Shown here: piece after piece, positions 32,686 to 43,044 of the stretch
Position numbering within the stretch: the stretch's first letter is position 1
Layout: the number at the start of each line of letters is the position of its first letter
Assembly (NCBI GenBank): GCA_037178975.1
Contig: JASJZH010000002.1
Location: 7,925,501-7,989,500, forward strand
DNA: 64,000 bases
Direction: 5' to 3'
Source of the DNA: Oscheius tipulae
Taxonomy: Eukaryota > Nematoda > Chromadorea > Rhabditida > Rhabditidae
Notes under the pieces: model-generated
The model's database searches: none
What the model was told of the DNA's origin: nothing
Seen by the model: the letters and a program-made list of their open reading frames with translations, nothing else
Program-made: the position numbers and the translations under genes

Positions 32686-34143
32686 CTAGGCTTGGTATCC
32701 CAGAGAGGCAGGATTATGAGGCACTGGTTCCGGGGCAGAGGGCTTGTTCTCTTCGGGTGCGGTGGCTGGAGCAGCTGCAGGATAGCCTGTGTCGACAGGG
32801 GCAGCGGTCTAAAAAAAGTAAAGTTCGGTGGTTTCTCTGTCTCTCTATCTTTCTATCTCTCTGTCTCTTACCTCAGCTGGAGGAGTGGGTCCCTCGGTAG
32901 CTGGAGTCTCTGGAGCAGCAGGGGCCTCAGTAGGAGCAGGTGTCTCTGGAGCAGGCGCTGGAGTTTCAGGAGCAACTGGGGCAGGAGTCTCCTCTGGGTA
33001 GCCAGCGGGAGCAGCAGGAGCGGTAGTGGTAGGAGCCTCGGTAGGAGCAGGAGTCTCAGGGACTGGAGCTGGGGTCTCAGGAGCTGGAGTTTCCTCAGGA
33101 TATCCAATAGGAGCTGCAGGTGCGGCTGTGGTAGGTGCCTCCGTAGGGGCTTCAGTAGGAGCTGGGGTTTCCGGGGCTGGAGTCTCTGGTGCAGCTGGAG
33201 CAGGGGTCTCAGGTGCCGGAGTTTCTTCAGGATAACCAGCAGGTGCGGCTGGGGCAGCAGTGGTAGGAGCCTCAGTAGGAGCTGGAGTCTCGGGAGCAGC
33301 AGGAGCTGGGGTCTCTTCTGGGTATCCAGCCGGAGCAGCGGAAGTCTCAGTAGGAGCAGGAGTCTCAGGAGCAGCAGGGGCCGGTGTCTCCGGAGCAGGA
33401 GTCTCCTCAGGATAACCAGCAGGTGCGGCTGTGGTAGGTGCCTCCGTAGGGGCTTCAGTAGGAGCTGGGGTTTCCGGGGCTGGAGTCTCTGGTGCAGCTG
33501 GAGCAGGAGTCTCAGGAGTCGGAGTTTCTTCAGGATAACCAGCAGGTGCGGCTGGGGCAGCAGTGGTAGGAGCCTCAGTAGGAGCTGGTGTCTCGGGAGC
33601 AGCAGGAGCCGGTGTCTCTTCAGGATATCCAGTCTGGGCAGGAGCTGCAGGCTCCTTGTGCTCCTCGTCTCTGGAAGGAACCTCGACCGAATGATCTCCC
33701 TTGGCAGGAGTCTCTTCTCCATAAGCGGCGGGAGGAGGGGCAGGAGCAGAAGTTGTCTCAGCGGCAGGAGCATCGTAACCAACAGCTCCAGAAGACGACT
33801 CAGCAGGGGCTGAAGAACTCTGGGGAACGTGAGCGGGAGAACCAGCAGAACCAGAAGCCGGAGCGGATCCGGAAGCCTGGGCTGGAGCAGCGGGTCCATC
33901 AGCGGCAGCGGCATCTTCAGCCTTGAGCTCCTCTTCGAGACCGGGGCGGAAGTTGAAGATGTCGAGAATGTTCTTGTCGGTAATGTCCTTGATTGGGTAG
34001 AGTCCCGTGGGAGTGTTCACAGCGAACTCTCCATTAGCTTCAGCCTGACGGAGACGAGCCAGAACTCTATTGATCTTGTCTCTTATAGGGGTGGGATGAG
34101 CCTGAGCCAGGACGACCAGCCCGATTAGTAACAGCCACCTCAT
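32686..34143 (-). CDS. Secreted low-complexity protein with Pro/Glu/Thr/Ala repeats
   Basis: Two exons (complement 32686-32808 and 32872-34143) join in phase 0 to 464 residues. The ATG lies one base after a ccttcag acceptor. A signal peptide (MRWLLLIGLVVLAQA) leads into a conserved-looking segment of about 60 residues containing an I-R-D-K-I-N-R-V-L-A-R-L-R-Q helix. The rest is made of repeats built from G-Y-P-E-E-T-P-A-P and P-E-T-P-A-P-T-E-A-P-T-T, about eight units of unequal length. No Cys occurs in the repeats. Dense Thr/Pro content suggests mucin-type O-glycosylation; cuticle, gland or surface coat function is a guess. Large ORFs in other frames over this gene are artefacts of its composition. 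Confidence 0.82.
33000..33640 (-). repeat. Coding minisatellite of the PEETPAP protein
   Basis: Units of about 80-110 bases begin with codons for G-Y-P-E-E-T and are partly identical at the nucleotide level (compare 33105-33215 with 33405-33515), which indicates recent unit duplication. Confidence 0.8.
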
Positions 34144-34312
34144 ACTGAAGGATTGGTGGTGAGAGTGGACAGAGAGGCAGAGAGAAAGAGATTCAGAGAT
34201 TCACTGAGACAGAGAATAGAGAGATAGAGAGACAGAGAAGTGGAGAAGACAAAAGGAGCTAGAAAGGATTAGCAGGCCAACAGACACTGTTGATACACCA
34301 TCTCCGCTGGCG

Positions 34313-34319
34313 TTTTATA
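34313..34319 (-). promoter_or_regulatory. TATA box upstream of the PEETPAP gene
   Basis: TATAAAA on the minus strand, about 170 bases before the start codon. GACAGAGA repeats lie between. Confidence 0.5.
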
Positions 34320-34329
34320 CCGCCTCAGA

Positions 34330-35610
34330 GGGGAAGCCTTGTCATTTCGATCCGATGCCAGTTTTTGCACCTTTCTGTGTGTCCTTCCCCCTTAGTCTGT
34401 CTCCTACATCGCGTAACCTCGTGTTGCGAGCTTGCACAAGAAATATTCAGCTGGTAGGAAAACTGTATAAGCGATCAGTGAAAGCGTCTAAGCGGGAGAT
34501 GAAGAACAGAATTCTGTCACACAATCTGGAGGTCAGTAGAAGCTGGTGTTTAAAGATAAACTCTGTCTCTGTCATCTTGACACGCGTCTCTCGATCAGGT
34601 CCAGCGCTAAAAATCTCACCTGAGGTTTCTGTTTTTTCTTATTATCGGCCCATCTGATCTCTATCCCCGAAGGCAAAAACCAGCCCTGTTCTCCGTTCTT
34701 TGGCAAGGACTCATCTCTTCGAACTTATGCGAGAAGTGAAAGAAGGGTCTCCCAAATGATCTCGCTAATGATGCAATGATCAGCTTATGCCCGCAACTGG
34801 ATACAGTAGTGAAACCTTGCCGAGTGAGTGAAACCGTGTGGTCATTGGATCGGATCTGCAGATGGATAGGCCTGGCCTTTGGAAAACAGAATGTAATCTC
34901 CCGCTAATTTTTTCTTTCGTAATTCCCTCCCTCTCGTACTGTAACCCGATTGCGTACGAATTTTCCTGCTAACGCCTAATTTTGTCGACCATTTTTGCTA
35001 CTTTGCTCACTCAGTAGTTACGCCCAGAGCTCTCGTTTCTGGCGATTTTGTTCTCTTTGTCAAATTCTGTTGCTGTATCGTTACTGATAAATCTAATTGG
35101 AAATTCATGTCGTTTTTAGTCTCTTTTAGTCTATTTCGGAAAAAATTCCTTTCCCGTGCACTTTTGTATCGAGCACTCAGCTTGGCATTCTTCTTTCATC
35201 GGTTCACCCCGATCGATCTTTCACTTGAACTTTGGTTTGTTTACATCCTCTGTCTTTCTGTCTCTCAATCCGCGTCCAGCGGCCAGAACTTTCTCCATGT
35301 TGTGTCTAGAGACGAGCGTAAATTATCATTAGCTTCCCGCCTGTCTGCCTTTTTCGATGGTCATTTTTCCACCGACGCGAAGCCGCTGGCGTACTGGCAA
35401 CACCTCTTTTTGCAACATCTCCGATAGCTATCTTTCACTCCCAGTGCAGACTACTCGATCCAGCAGTGACAGATGATAGCAGAACATGGCAACATTACAG
35501 AGAGACAAGGGACAGGCGAACAGAGTGGACAACTTTTTTTAAATCTCAAGGAACTAGCAGTAGACAGTTTTTGGGCAACAAAAATCTTCCGGCACTTGAC
35601 GATCAGTTTT
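34330..35610. other. Intergenic stretch, no supported gene
   Basis: Only short unsupported ORFs. AT-rich spacer with few of the simple repeats. Confidence 0.4.
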
Positions 35611-35978
35611 CAGAGCCGGAAAGACCAGGCGTGACATCAGCATTCGATGGCTGCTAGAAAGTAGCGGATTCACGAGCCAGCTGTCAACTTTGCCGTTTTT
35701 CGACAATGGACAAAATGCTATAAATGGTACGGCGCTATTGTTCGCAACTGTCTATTGTCACTTGTTGAAGTGAAAAAATACTTATCTTGGAAGAAGTGAA
35801 GAGAAGAGAGCGACCATCTTGAAGACGACTGTCGTTGGAACCGGAGCTGCTTTTGATTGAAAAAAAATTTACAGAATCTCTAATTGTCCGAATTTAATAG
35901 CCGCTTCTTTCAAAACAGAGAAAACTTTACGAATTGCCATGAAAAGTCGCTTGTTCTGAAAGGAAAAAAAGGCAAAAA

Positions 35979-36096
35979 GCTTACGACACCCGGGATTCCC
36001 AAGCCGTCTCCGATCCAAGTACTAACCGGGCCCAACGTTGCTTGACTTGCCAGATCGGACGGGATGGCGTACTTTCAACGTGGTGTGGCCGTAAGC
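35979..36096 (-). rRNA. 5S ribosomal RNA, copy 5
   Basis: Complete 118-base 5S sequence on the minus strand inside the left inverted-repeat arm. Confidence 0.95.
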
Positions 36097-36191
36097 GAGA
36101 TTGCTGGTTTCGCAGGGGAACACGTTCTCAGTGCCCGGCGTCTATTTTCCCATTTGGTTTTCGAGCACAAGATGACATTTTTGAGCTTTGT

Positions 36192-36244
36192 GATGTTCTA
36201 CAAAGTTGTAGAGCAGATCAAGGGCTACAACTTTGCAGAGAATT
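36192..36244 (-). repeat. Foldback hairpin element, copy 9
   Basis: GTTCTACAAAGTTGTAG and CTACAACTTTGCAGAG form the arms. It lies upstream of 5S copy 5 in the usual order. Confidence 0.85.
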
Positions 36245-36770
36245 GTAAATCTGAAAATGTGGTCTTCGTCCAGAAATAGCGCTGGGAAGTGGCATCATAT
36301 CAAAAGAACTTCCCTTTTCATTGGGTGTAGACATAAGTAAGAAGTTTTCCTGATCTTTTCTGGACTTCTCTTCGCTTGTCACATCTCATTCTTTCTCTTC
36401 CAATTTTACCGGGGCAGCTGTTGATCTCGACCAGCATTAAACTGCACGCGACCGCTAGGTCTCTCTCCACTTTCTCGGGTCATGTCCTCTTGGATCCTCA
36501 CGTGTTTTTCTGTCTCTTTATCTCCCATTCCTTTTTTATCACAAAGAATATCCGTCCTTGAAGAAGGTGCAAGAGAACTCTTCTTATCTAGTTGTCCAAT
36601 CGACTATCATATGCTGCCGAAGGATGTAATCTGGTTCGAAAGAGGGAGTCAGAGAGACAAAGACAGAGACTAGCTACTGAGTACGATTGCATCCAATCCA
36701 GTTGATAATTTTCCCAGTCTCCATCTACCTCTCTCTGTCTATCTCCGAACCACTACACATTTCTGTTCAG
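36245..36770. other. Spacer before beta-ureidopropionase
   Basis: No gene seen. The last 60 bases are pyrimidine-rich and end in the ctgttcag acceptor that abuts the start codon. Confidence 0.5.
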
Positions 36771-38200
36771 ATGTCAGCTGCTAAGGCAGAGTTCGAAGGG
36801 GTTGAGTCCGCCTTGGGTAAGCTCTCAGTGGAGGATCTCCAAGATGTTTCTAGAATTCTGTATGGTCGTCCCCACCCGTAAGGTTTCGTCATTCACTTTC
36901 CATTGTTTTCTCTAGAACCCTGTCTCTTCCCGAGGCTAGTGCCGTCGCCGAAAAGGACAACTTTGAACTGAAAGCCTTCACGGTTTCTGCCAATCCCGAG
37001 CAGCTTCGTGCCCCAAGAAAGGTTCGAGTAGCTGCCATCCAGAATGCTATTGTTCTACCCACTACGGCTTCGGTTTCGGAGCAGAGAGACGCCATCCACA
37101 AAAGAGTCGGTCAACTGATTGATGCCGCAGGAGCTGGAGGAGTTAACATTGTTTGTCTGCAGGAGGCTTGGAGTGAGTTTTCAGAGAGGCAGAGGGACAA
37201 ATGAAACAGGGAGACAGAGACAGAAAGAAATACATAACCATTTCAGCCATGCCTTTCGCCTTCTGTACCCGAGAACGTCTCCCCTGGACGGAGTTTGCTG
37301 AATCTGCCGAGACTGGCCCCACCACGAAGTTCTTATCCCAGTTGGCCGCCAAGCACAACATGGTCATCATCTCACCGATCCTTGAAAGAGATGAGGCCAA
37401 AGACGACGTCATCTGGAACACTGCCGTGGTCATTGGGAACACCGGGCGCGTCCTAGGCAAGAGCAGAAAAAACCACATTCCCAGAGTCGGAGACTTTAAT
37501 GAGAGCACCTACTACATGGAAGGAAATCTGGGTCATCCCGTCTTTGAGACTGCCTTTGGACGAGTAGCTATCAACATCTGCTATGGCAGACACCATCCCC
37601 AGAATTGGATGATGTACGGGCTGAATGGGGCCGAGATCATCTTCAATCCCTCGGCTACTGTTGGAGGATTGAGGTAAGGGCAAGAGCCAGAGAGACAGAA
37701 AGACAAAGAGACAGAGAGACAGAAAGACAGTAACTTTCTAGCGAACCTCTCTGGGGCATCGAGGCCCGCAATGCCGCCATTGCCAACCACTGCTACACTG
37801 TTGCTATCAACCGTGTCGGAACTGAGGTCTTCCCTAATGAGTTCACTTCAGCCAATGGACTGCCAGGTATGTCATTTGACTGGCTATCAAGTACCGTAAT
37901 TTAGCTCACAAGGACTTTGGTCACTTCTACGGAAGCAGCTATATTGCCTGCCCTGACGGCAGTAGAACACCGGCCCTTTCCCGAACTCGGGATGGGTTGA
38001 TCGTTGCCGAAATCGACTTGAACCTCTGTAGACAGACCAAGGATGCTTGGGGATTCAGGGTACGTCGTTGTCTCCGTCTCTCTGTCTCTCTGTCCACTGT
38101 CAACCATTCCAACTTACAGATGACCAACCGTCTGGAACTCTATGGTAAGAGTTTCACTGACGCTGCCCATCCCGACTACAAGCCTGACATTCGTCATTAA
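36771..38200 (+). CDS. UPB1: Beta-ureidopropionase
   Basis: Six exons (36771-36877, 36916-37172, 37247-37673, 37742-37866, 37905-38059, 38120-38200) join in frame to 383 residues, equal to the family length. The enzyme is the last step of pyrimidine breakdown: N-carbamoyl-beta-alanine or -aminoisobutyrate to the beta-amino acid, ammonia and CO2. The nitrilase triad is visible as Glu119 in C-L-Q-E-A-W, Lys in R-K-N-H-I-P-R, and Cys in I-N-I-C-Y-G-R-H-H. Other strong blocks are [16 protein letters not shown] and [12 protein letters not shown]. The ATG directly follows the ctgttcag acceptor. AATAAA occurs at 38208, eight bases after the stop. The gene lies between the two 5S inverted-repeat arms. 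Confidence 0.97.
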
Positions 38201-38914
38201 TTTCCTCAATAAACTGTCTATTGATCTACCGGAAAGGTACACCTTAAAGATCTGATTGATACGAACAGCATTGATGTCTAACATATTGGTGAACAAGTTA
38301 TCTTGAATGTTTATTGAGAAAGCGTTTGGCGACGATCCAAGAAACTGGACTGATCAAAGTAAAGGTGCCGGCATTGGTACAGAGACAGAGAACTGACGTT
38401 TGTAGGCTGGGCGTATTCGCCTGAAACAGGTACCGTCTCTCTGTCTTTCTGTCTCTCTGTCCACTCACACATGGGAAGAAGAGCTATCCTGAGTGAAGCC
38501 ACGCTGGAGAGATCGTGGGGAACAATGAGTCTCATAGGCTGGATCCACCCTACTCCATTCACGGAACAGGTTGTCAGACTTCTCGTCCACACTGAAAACA
38601 GAGTTACTGACTCTCTCTCTCTCACCTGTAATCCCTCTCCATCCTTCCTACGTGCGGGGTACTGATAGTCACGTGTCTGTTCATGAGAGACAGTCTTCTT
38701 TGCTCCAGGTCGCTTCCAGAAGAGTCCATGCTACTAGCAAAAAGTACGTCTTGTCCTGTCGAGTCTATTGAATTCGAGTCCATGCTCGAGACTGCCGCCG
38801 TCGAGAGTCCTTTCCTCTGGATGAGGAGGGATCTGAAATATACTGTCTCTGTACTGTCACTGTCAGTTTCTAAGGGTAATAGGGTATAAAATTTGACATT
38901 CAGGATTCTATGTC

Positions 38915-41900
38915 TCACAAATTCCTGTTCCGCCTCTCCATCTCCCATTCGCTTTCTTGGTTCCTCGAGATCCGACGGTCACCCCAAGGTAGAGGGGTTC
39001 TCTTCCGACGACGGGGACTCTTTAGAGAGTTGAGGGAAACCTGGACGGGGTCAGGCGGTGGGACATGGGGAACCATCTCTGGGTAGCTTCTTCCAGGGAC
39101 AGTAGGTCTCTGTCTCTGCATGACGGGTCTTCTGATGCTTGGATCCAGGCTATGACTGGTCATGAGACTGTTCTGGATCAGTGAGTGTGAGAAACTGTAG
39201 AAGTCCCTTGACTCATCCTCCCAGTTCCGTGGGATACTGTAGATCTCCAGTCGCCTATCCAGACTCTGGTAATGCCTGGATGTCCAGTCAGGGTACATAG
39301 ATCTGTCTCTTGACCCATCCCTGGATACCAGAGGTTGACTGTGACTATTCTGAGACCTCTCCAGACTTTTGGTATATCCAGTAATTGACTCATCCCTAGG
39401 CTCCAGTTGACTACTGTACCAGTCCAGTCTTCTGTCCAGACTCTGGTGATTTCCAGACCCTGGTCTGGATGTCCAGACCTGGTGAATGCCTCTTAACCCA
39501 TCTCTGGGTTCCAGAGGATGACTGCGACTGTTCAAACACCATTCCAGACTCTTGGTACACCCAGTCTTTGACTCATCTCTTCTTGGCTTCCAGCTCGGAG
39601 ATCTGTCCCTAGACTCTCTGGGTTTCAGTAGATTAGTGTAGCTGGTCAGAGCTCTGTCCAGTCGTTTGGCTGTCCAGTCCTGGTACCCGGTTGTGTCTCT
39701 TGACTCCCTCCAAGGATCCCATAGACTACTGTGACTCTTCACAGCTCTGTCCATGGTCAGACTCCGATGATATCCCGGTCGTTCTCTTGACTCATCTTTA
39801 CTCTTTGGAACTGCTCCCTTCCCCCGTTTCCCAAGTCTGGATGACCTATAAGACTCTCATTGAAGTTTCAGTACTGTAAACATGCTCGACCTATAACTCA
39901 TGCGCTTCCACCGTGCGTCCTTGCTGCTGGATCTAGAGTCAAAAAGTATGAAGGTAACATAAAATAGCTTACTGCAGATCGTGAGGAAGAACCCTTATCT
40001 CAATAATTGTTTCTTTAGAAAGCAGACTCACTTGTAGCTGGAGCGACGCTGGTCGGCATCCTCTACACGAAGCACAGGTTCAGTCGGAGCTGTACTGTGA
40101 GAATCCGTATTGGAGTCGAAAGAGGTCGATGCGGAAGAAGGATCGCTGATTCCGAGGGCGTGCAGCTGTTCTAGATGACCCTTGGCAGCCCAGAGAGAGT
40201 GACAAGCAGCGGAGATTGAGTTCTGAACAGGAACTGTTAGAGGCATAGAGACAAAGAGACAGAGCGACAGAGCGACAGAGAGACACAGATTGAGAGACAG
40301 TGAAACAGAGAGACAAAGAGAGATAAAAGACAAAAAGACATAATGACAAAGAGACAGAGAGATAGATAGTGATAGAGAAACAGAGACAGTACCTCATTCA
40401 CTGGATAATTTCTGCTAGCCAAAGAGTTAGTCCTTCTGTCAAAGGGCTGTCGTCTTTCGTTGGTTGAGACATCGAAGGATTTGGCCTAAAACGGTAGGAC
40501 CACAACTTTTCCTCCAGTACCTGCTTCTGAAAGACATGTCTCCCTCCATGATGTTCCACTATCTCAGGCTCATTGATTGTCGGAATAAACATTTGCTGCT
40601 GCGGTTCTCTGTACATGGGCTCTCTTTGGGCTATTCTGTCGTAGTGGAACTGTAACATTGTCTTTTTGGACAGATGGAATCTCTTACCTGAAGCGGTTCA
40701 ATCAGTTGGGTCTCCATGTCATCGTAACCTGGATTCCAGCTCCTTGAATGAGCATGACCACGCTCATAGATTCTTGGAAACTCGGGGAGAGGAGATGAAT
40801 TCTGAAGAAAGAATTTGATCAATCCATGTCACTGTTACTTTCTACTGTACAGCGTTTACTGTCACTATCAATGTCAAGTCTGCTTCGTTACAAATGTCTC
40901 GCCATTTTGGCTCGAAGGTTACAATTCGAAGTCTTAGACATTTCTGCAAAATTGTAGCCCTTGATCTGCTCTACAACTTTGTAGAACATCACAAAGCTCA
41001 AAAATGTCATCTTGTGCTCGAAAACCAAATGGGAAAATAGACGCCGGGCACTGAGAACGTGTTCCCCTGCGAAACCAGCAATCTCGCTTACGGCCACACC
41101 ACGTTGAAAGTACGCCATCCCGTCCGATCTGGCAAGTCAAGCAACGTTGGGCCCGGTTAGTACTTGGATCGGAGACGGCTTGGGAATCCCGGGTGTCGTA
41201 AGCTTTTTGCCTTTTTTTCCTTTCAGAACAAGCGACTTTTCATGGCAATTCGTAAAGTTTTCTCTGTTTTGAAAGAAGCGGCTATTAAATTCGGACAATT
41301 AGAGATTCTGTAAATTTTTTTTCAATCAAAAGCAGCTCCGGTTCCAACGACAGCCGTCTGGTCACCATCTTCTCTCAAGGTCAGACTATTTTCCCACTTC
41401 AACAGTAGACAGTTGCGAACCGTAACGCCACACCCCTTTTCTCGCGTTTTGTCCGTGGCTGAGAGAGGGCAAAAGTGATAGCTGGCTCGTGAATTCGCCA
41501 CTTGCTAGCAGCCATCGAATGCTGGTGTCACGCCTGGTCTTCCCTGCTCTGGGACCCTTCCCTGAATCCATAGCGGTGTTTGGTATAGTTCTTGGAAGAC
41601 CACAGGGCCTCTGGGGAAGACTGGCAATGTTCTCTACCTGCCGCAAATTCTCTCTGGACAATAATGATAGAACTAGGCGGACTGTTACTCTCACTGACTT
41701 CTTCTGTTTGACAGTACCGCAGGAATCGAGCCAAAATAGGAGCTCTCGAGGGTATTTCCAGGAAGAACTCTTTGGTCACCCTGTCTCTCTGCTCCTCTGA
41801 TTCAAAAATCTGTGATCTCTTCGTTGTGATATCTTAAGACTGCAGGCGGAAAGTTTTTCTTGTGTTGCATTTTTTTGCTTTTGTCCCTGTTTTTTTTAAT

Positions 41901-42015
41901 GTCTCACTCTGTCTCTCTCCCTCACCTGCTTCCTCGGCATGTACTGCATTCCCTGTATCGCATCACTCCTAGCCAGTGTACTCTGTCGTCGCTGTCTCTC
42001 AGCATACTGCTTCTT
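38915..42015 (-). CDS. Unknown protein with Ser/Arg/Tyr-rich C-terminal repeats (5' end not found)
   Basis: Exons (complement 38915-39845, 39891-39932, 40032-40222, 40393-40485, 40521-40649, 40688-40801, a 16-base microexon 41638-41653, 41718-41788, 41926-42015) all keep frame. The start codon and any further 5' exons were not identified. The N-terminal part is charged (K-K-Q-Y-A-E-R-Q-R-R). A helical stretch with A-A-K-G-H-L-E-Q-L-H follows. The last exon, about 310 codons, is made of degenerate repeats of about 35-45 residues with Y-Q-S-L-D-R-R-L-x-x-Y-S and P-R-D-E-S-x-T-G-Y-T-K-S-L-E-R. No membrane segment or known domain is seen. The intron 40802-41637 contains most of the right inverted-repeat arm and a 5S gene. 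The microexon is the weakest link. Confidence 0.6.
40938..40990 (+). repeat. Foldback hairpin element, copy 10
   Basis: Arms TTCTGCAAAATTGTAGCCC and CTACAACTTTGTAGAAC. It is the partner of copy 9 in the other arm. Confidence 0.85.
41086..41203 (+). rRNA. 5S ribosomal RNA, copy 6
   Basis: Complete 118-base 5S sequence, opposite in orientation to copy 5, with a T-run terminator. Confidence 0.95.
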
Positions 42016-42252
42016 CTGGAATTTCAGTGTCATCAAATTTCGATCATAAATAGCAATCTCCGGGGCGTGACTTTTTCTGTCTGTTATCGGCCGCTTATGT
42101 AATAGACCCCTCGGACTACAAAAGGCGTCATTCGTGGCCGTTCAGAGGGACCAGAGCGTTTGAATCGCTGGTACGGTTTTGTCAATTTTTCGGTCCAAAA
42201 ACACATATTCGCGTATTACGATGTTCTGCACAGTTGACCTGTGGGTTCGAAA

Positions 42253-42415
42253 ATGACAGTGACAAGAATCGTGTGCTTCAAGCGGAACTGGCCCTGACTA
42301 CTGTGAAAGAGGCGCTGATAAGAAGGAACTCTGGCTGTGTGGAAGACCACGTGGAACAGAACTGGAGACAGATTTATTATAGTGTTCAGAGACAGGCTTT
42401 GAACTCTATGTCTGT
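42253..42415 (+). other. Possible coding fragment (coiled-coil-like)
   Basis: An open plus-strand stretch encodes a helical sequence (V-L-Q-A-E-L-A-L-T-T-V-K-E-A-L-I-R-R). It ends before a TCTCTGTC tract with a possible gtctgt donor. No start or clear continuation was found. It may be an exon of an unrecognised gene or a relic. Confidence 0.25.
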
Positions 42416-42631
42416 CTCTCTATCTCTGTCTCACAGATCAAAACTGCCATGTCCGCTGTACTGTCACAGAACTCTAGAAATTTTCCAAATTATCGAAGGA
42501 ATGCTATGCTTACAGGCTATAGTAGCTTGATGTGTACTGCTGACCACATCTGCCCGACTTGTGCCAAACTCAGAGTTAGTGGGAATTCACAAAACAAAAA
42601 GAAGCCAATTATCTAGTATAAATAGCCCAGA

Positions 42632-43044
42632 AGTCTGTGTGTGTGTGTGTCTGTCTGTCTGAAGCCCTAATTGTCAATTTGTCACTTTGCTACTTTGTGA
42701 CAGCAATTACTCTTTGCAAGTCAAGCCAAATCGAGTCAGTTTGGGAGATGCGTCTCTTGGAGAGTTCCTGTCAGCGTAGCTTGACTGAATCATCATCTTC
42801 CTGTCACGAGCCCTAAAAGTGGGTGAAAAGTCAACTTTGCATGCGCTCTAGAACTTGCTTCTGTCCCACAAGTTTGACTGATGCCCCGTTGAGGCTCATG
42901 ATAGATGATATTCCAGTTTGGCTATCGTGGCAGAAGCAACGTTCTGACAGAGACGCATCTCTCAAACTGATTTGAGTTGTAAACAGTAACTGCTGTGTCA
43001 AAGTATGTGTGACAGCTTTCCAGTTAGGGCTTCAGACAGACAGT
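42632..43044. mobile_element. Foldback MITE-like element, family B
   Basis: The ends CTGTCTGTCTGAAGCCCTAA and its complement (TTAGGGCTTCAGACAGACAG) face each other. Internal segments also mirror each other, for example GGGAGATGCGTCTC on the left and GAGACGCATCTCTC on the right. The element is about 0.41 kb with no ORF. Related sequence occurs at 56855 and 59483. Confidence 0.75.

Larger units (their letters stand above)
35611..36244. repeat. Left arm of a 0.6-kb inverted repeat carrying a 5S gene
   Basis: The reverse complement recurs at 40938-41551 with high similarity over its whole length, strongest around the 5S gene and hairpin and lower in the outer part. The arms face each other across 4.7 kb. 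Confidence 0.88.
40938..41551. repeat. Right arm of the 0.6-kb inverted repeat
   Basis: Reverse-complement partner of 35611-36244. Here it lies within an intron of the unknown minus-strand gene. The outer end lies about 85 bases from the predicted microexon. Confidence 0.88.

Noticed and set aside
32656-33813. Long plus-strand ORF rich in Ser, Arg, Gly and Trp
   Set aside because: It is the antisense shadow of the low-complexity PEETPAP coding repeats; the minus frame has a signal peptide, trans-splice site and a phase-matched second exon.
32868-33914. Second minus-strand ORF rich in Leu, Pro and Arg
   Set aside because: Overlaps the PEETPAP gene in another frame and has only composition-driven openness.
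36771-42015. UPB1 and neighbour as a composite transposon cargo
   Set aside because: The 5S arms look like duplicated cassettes; there is no transposase or target duplication to support transposition of the whole segment.
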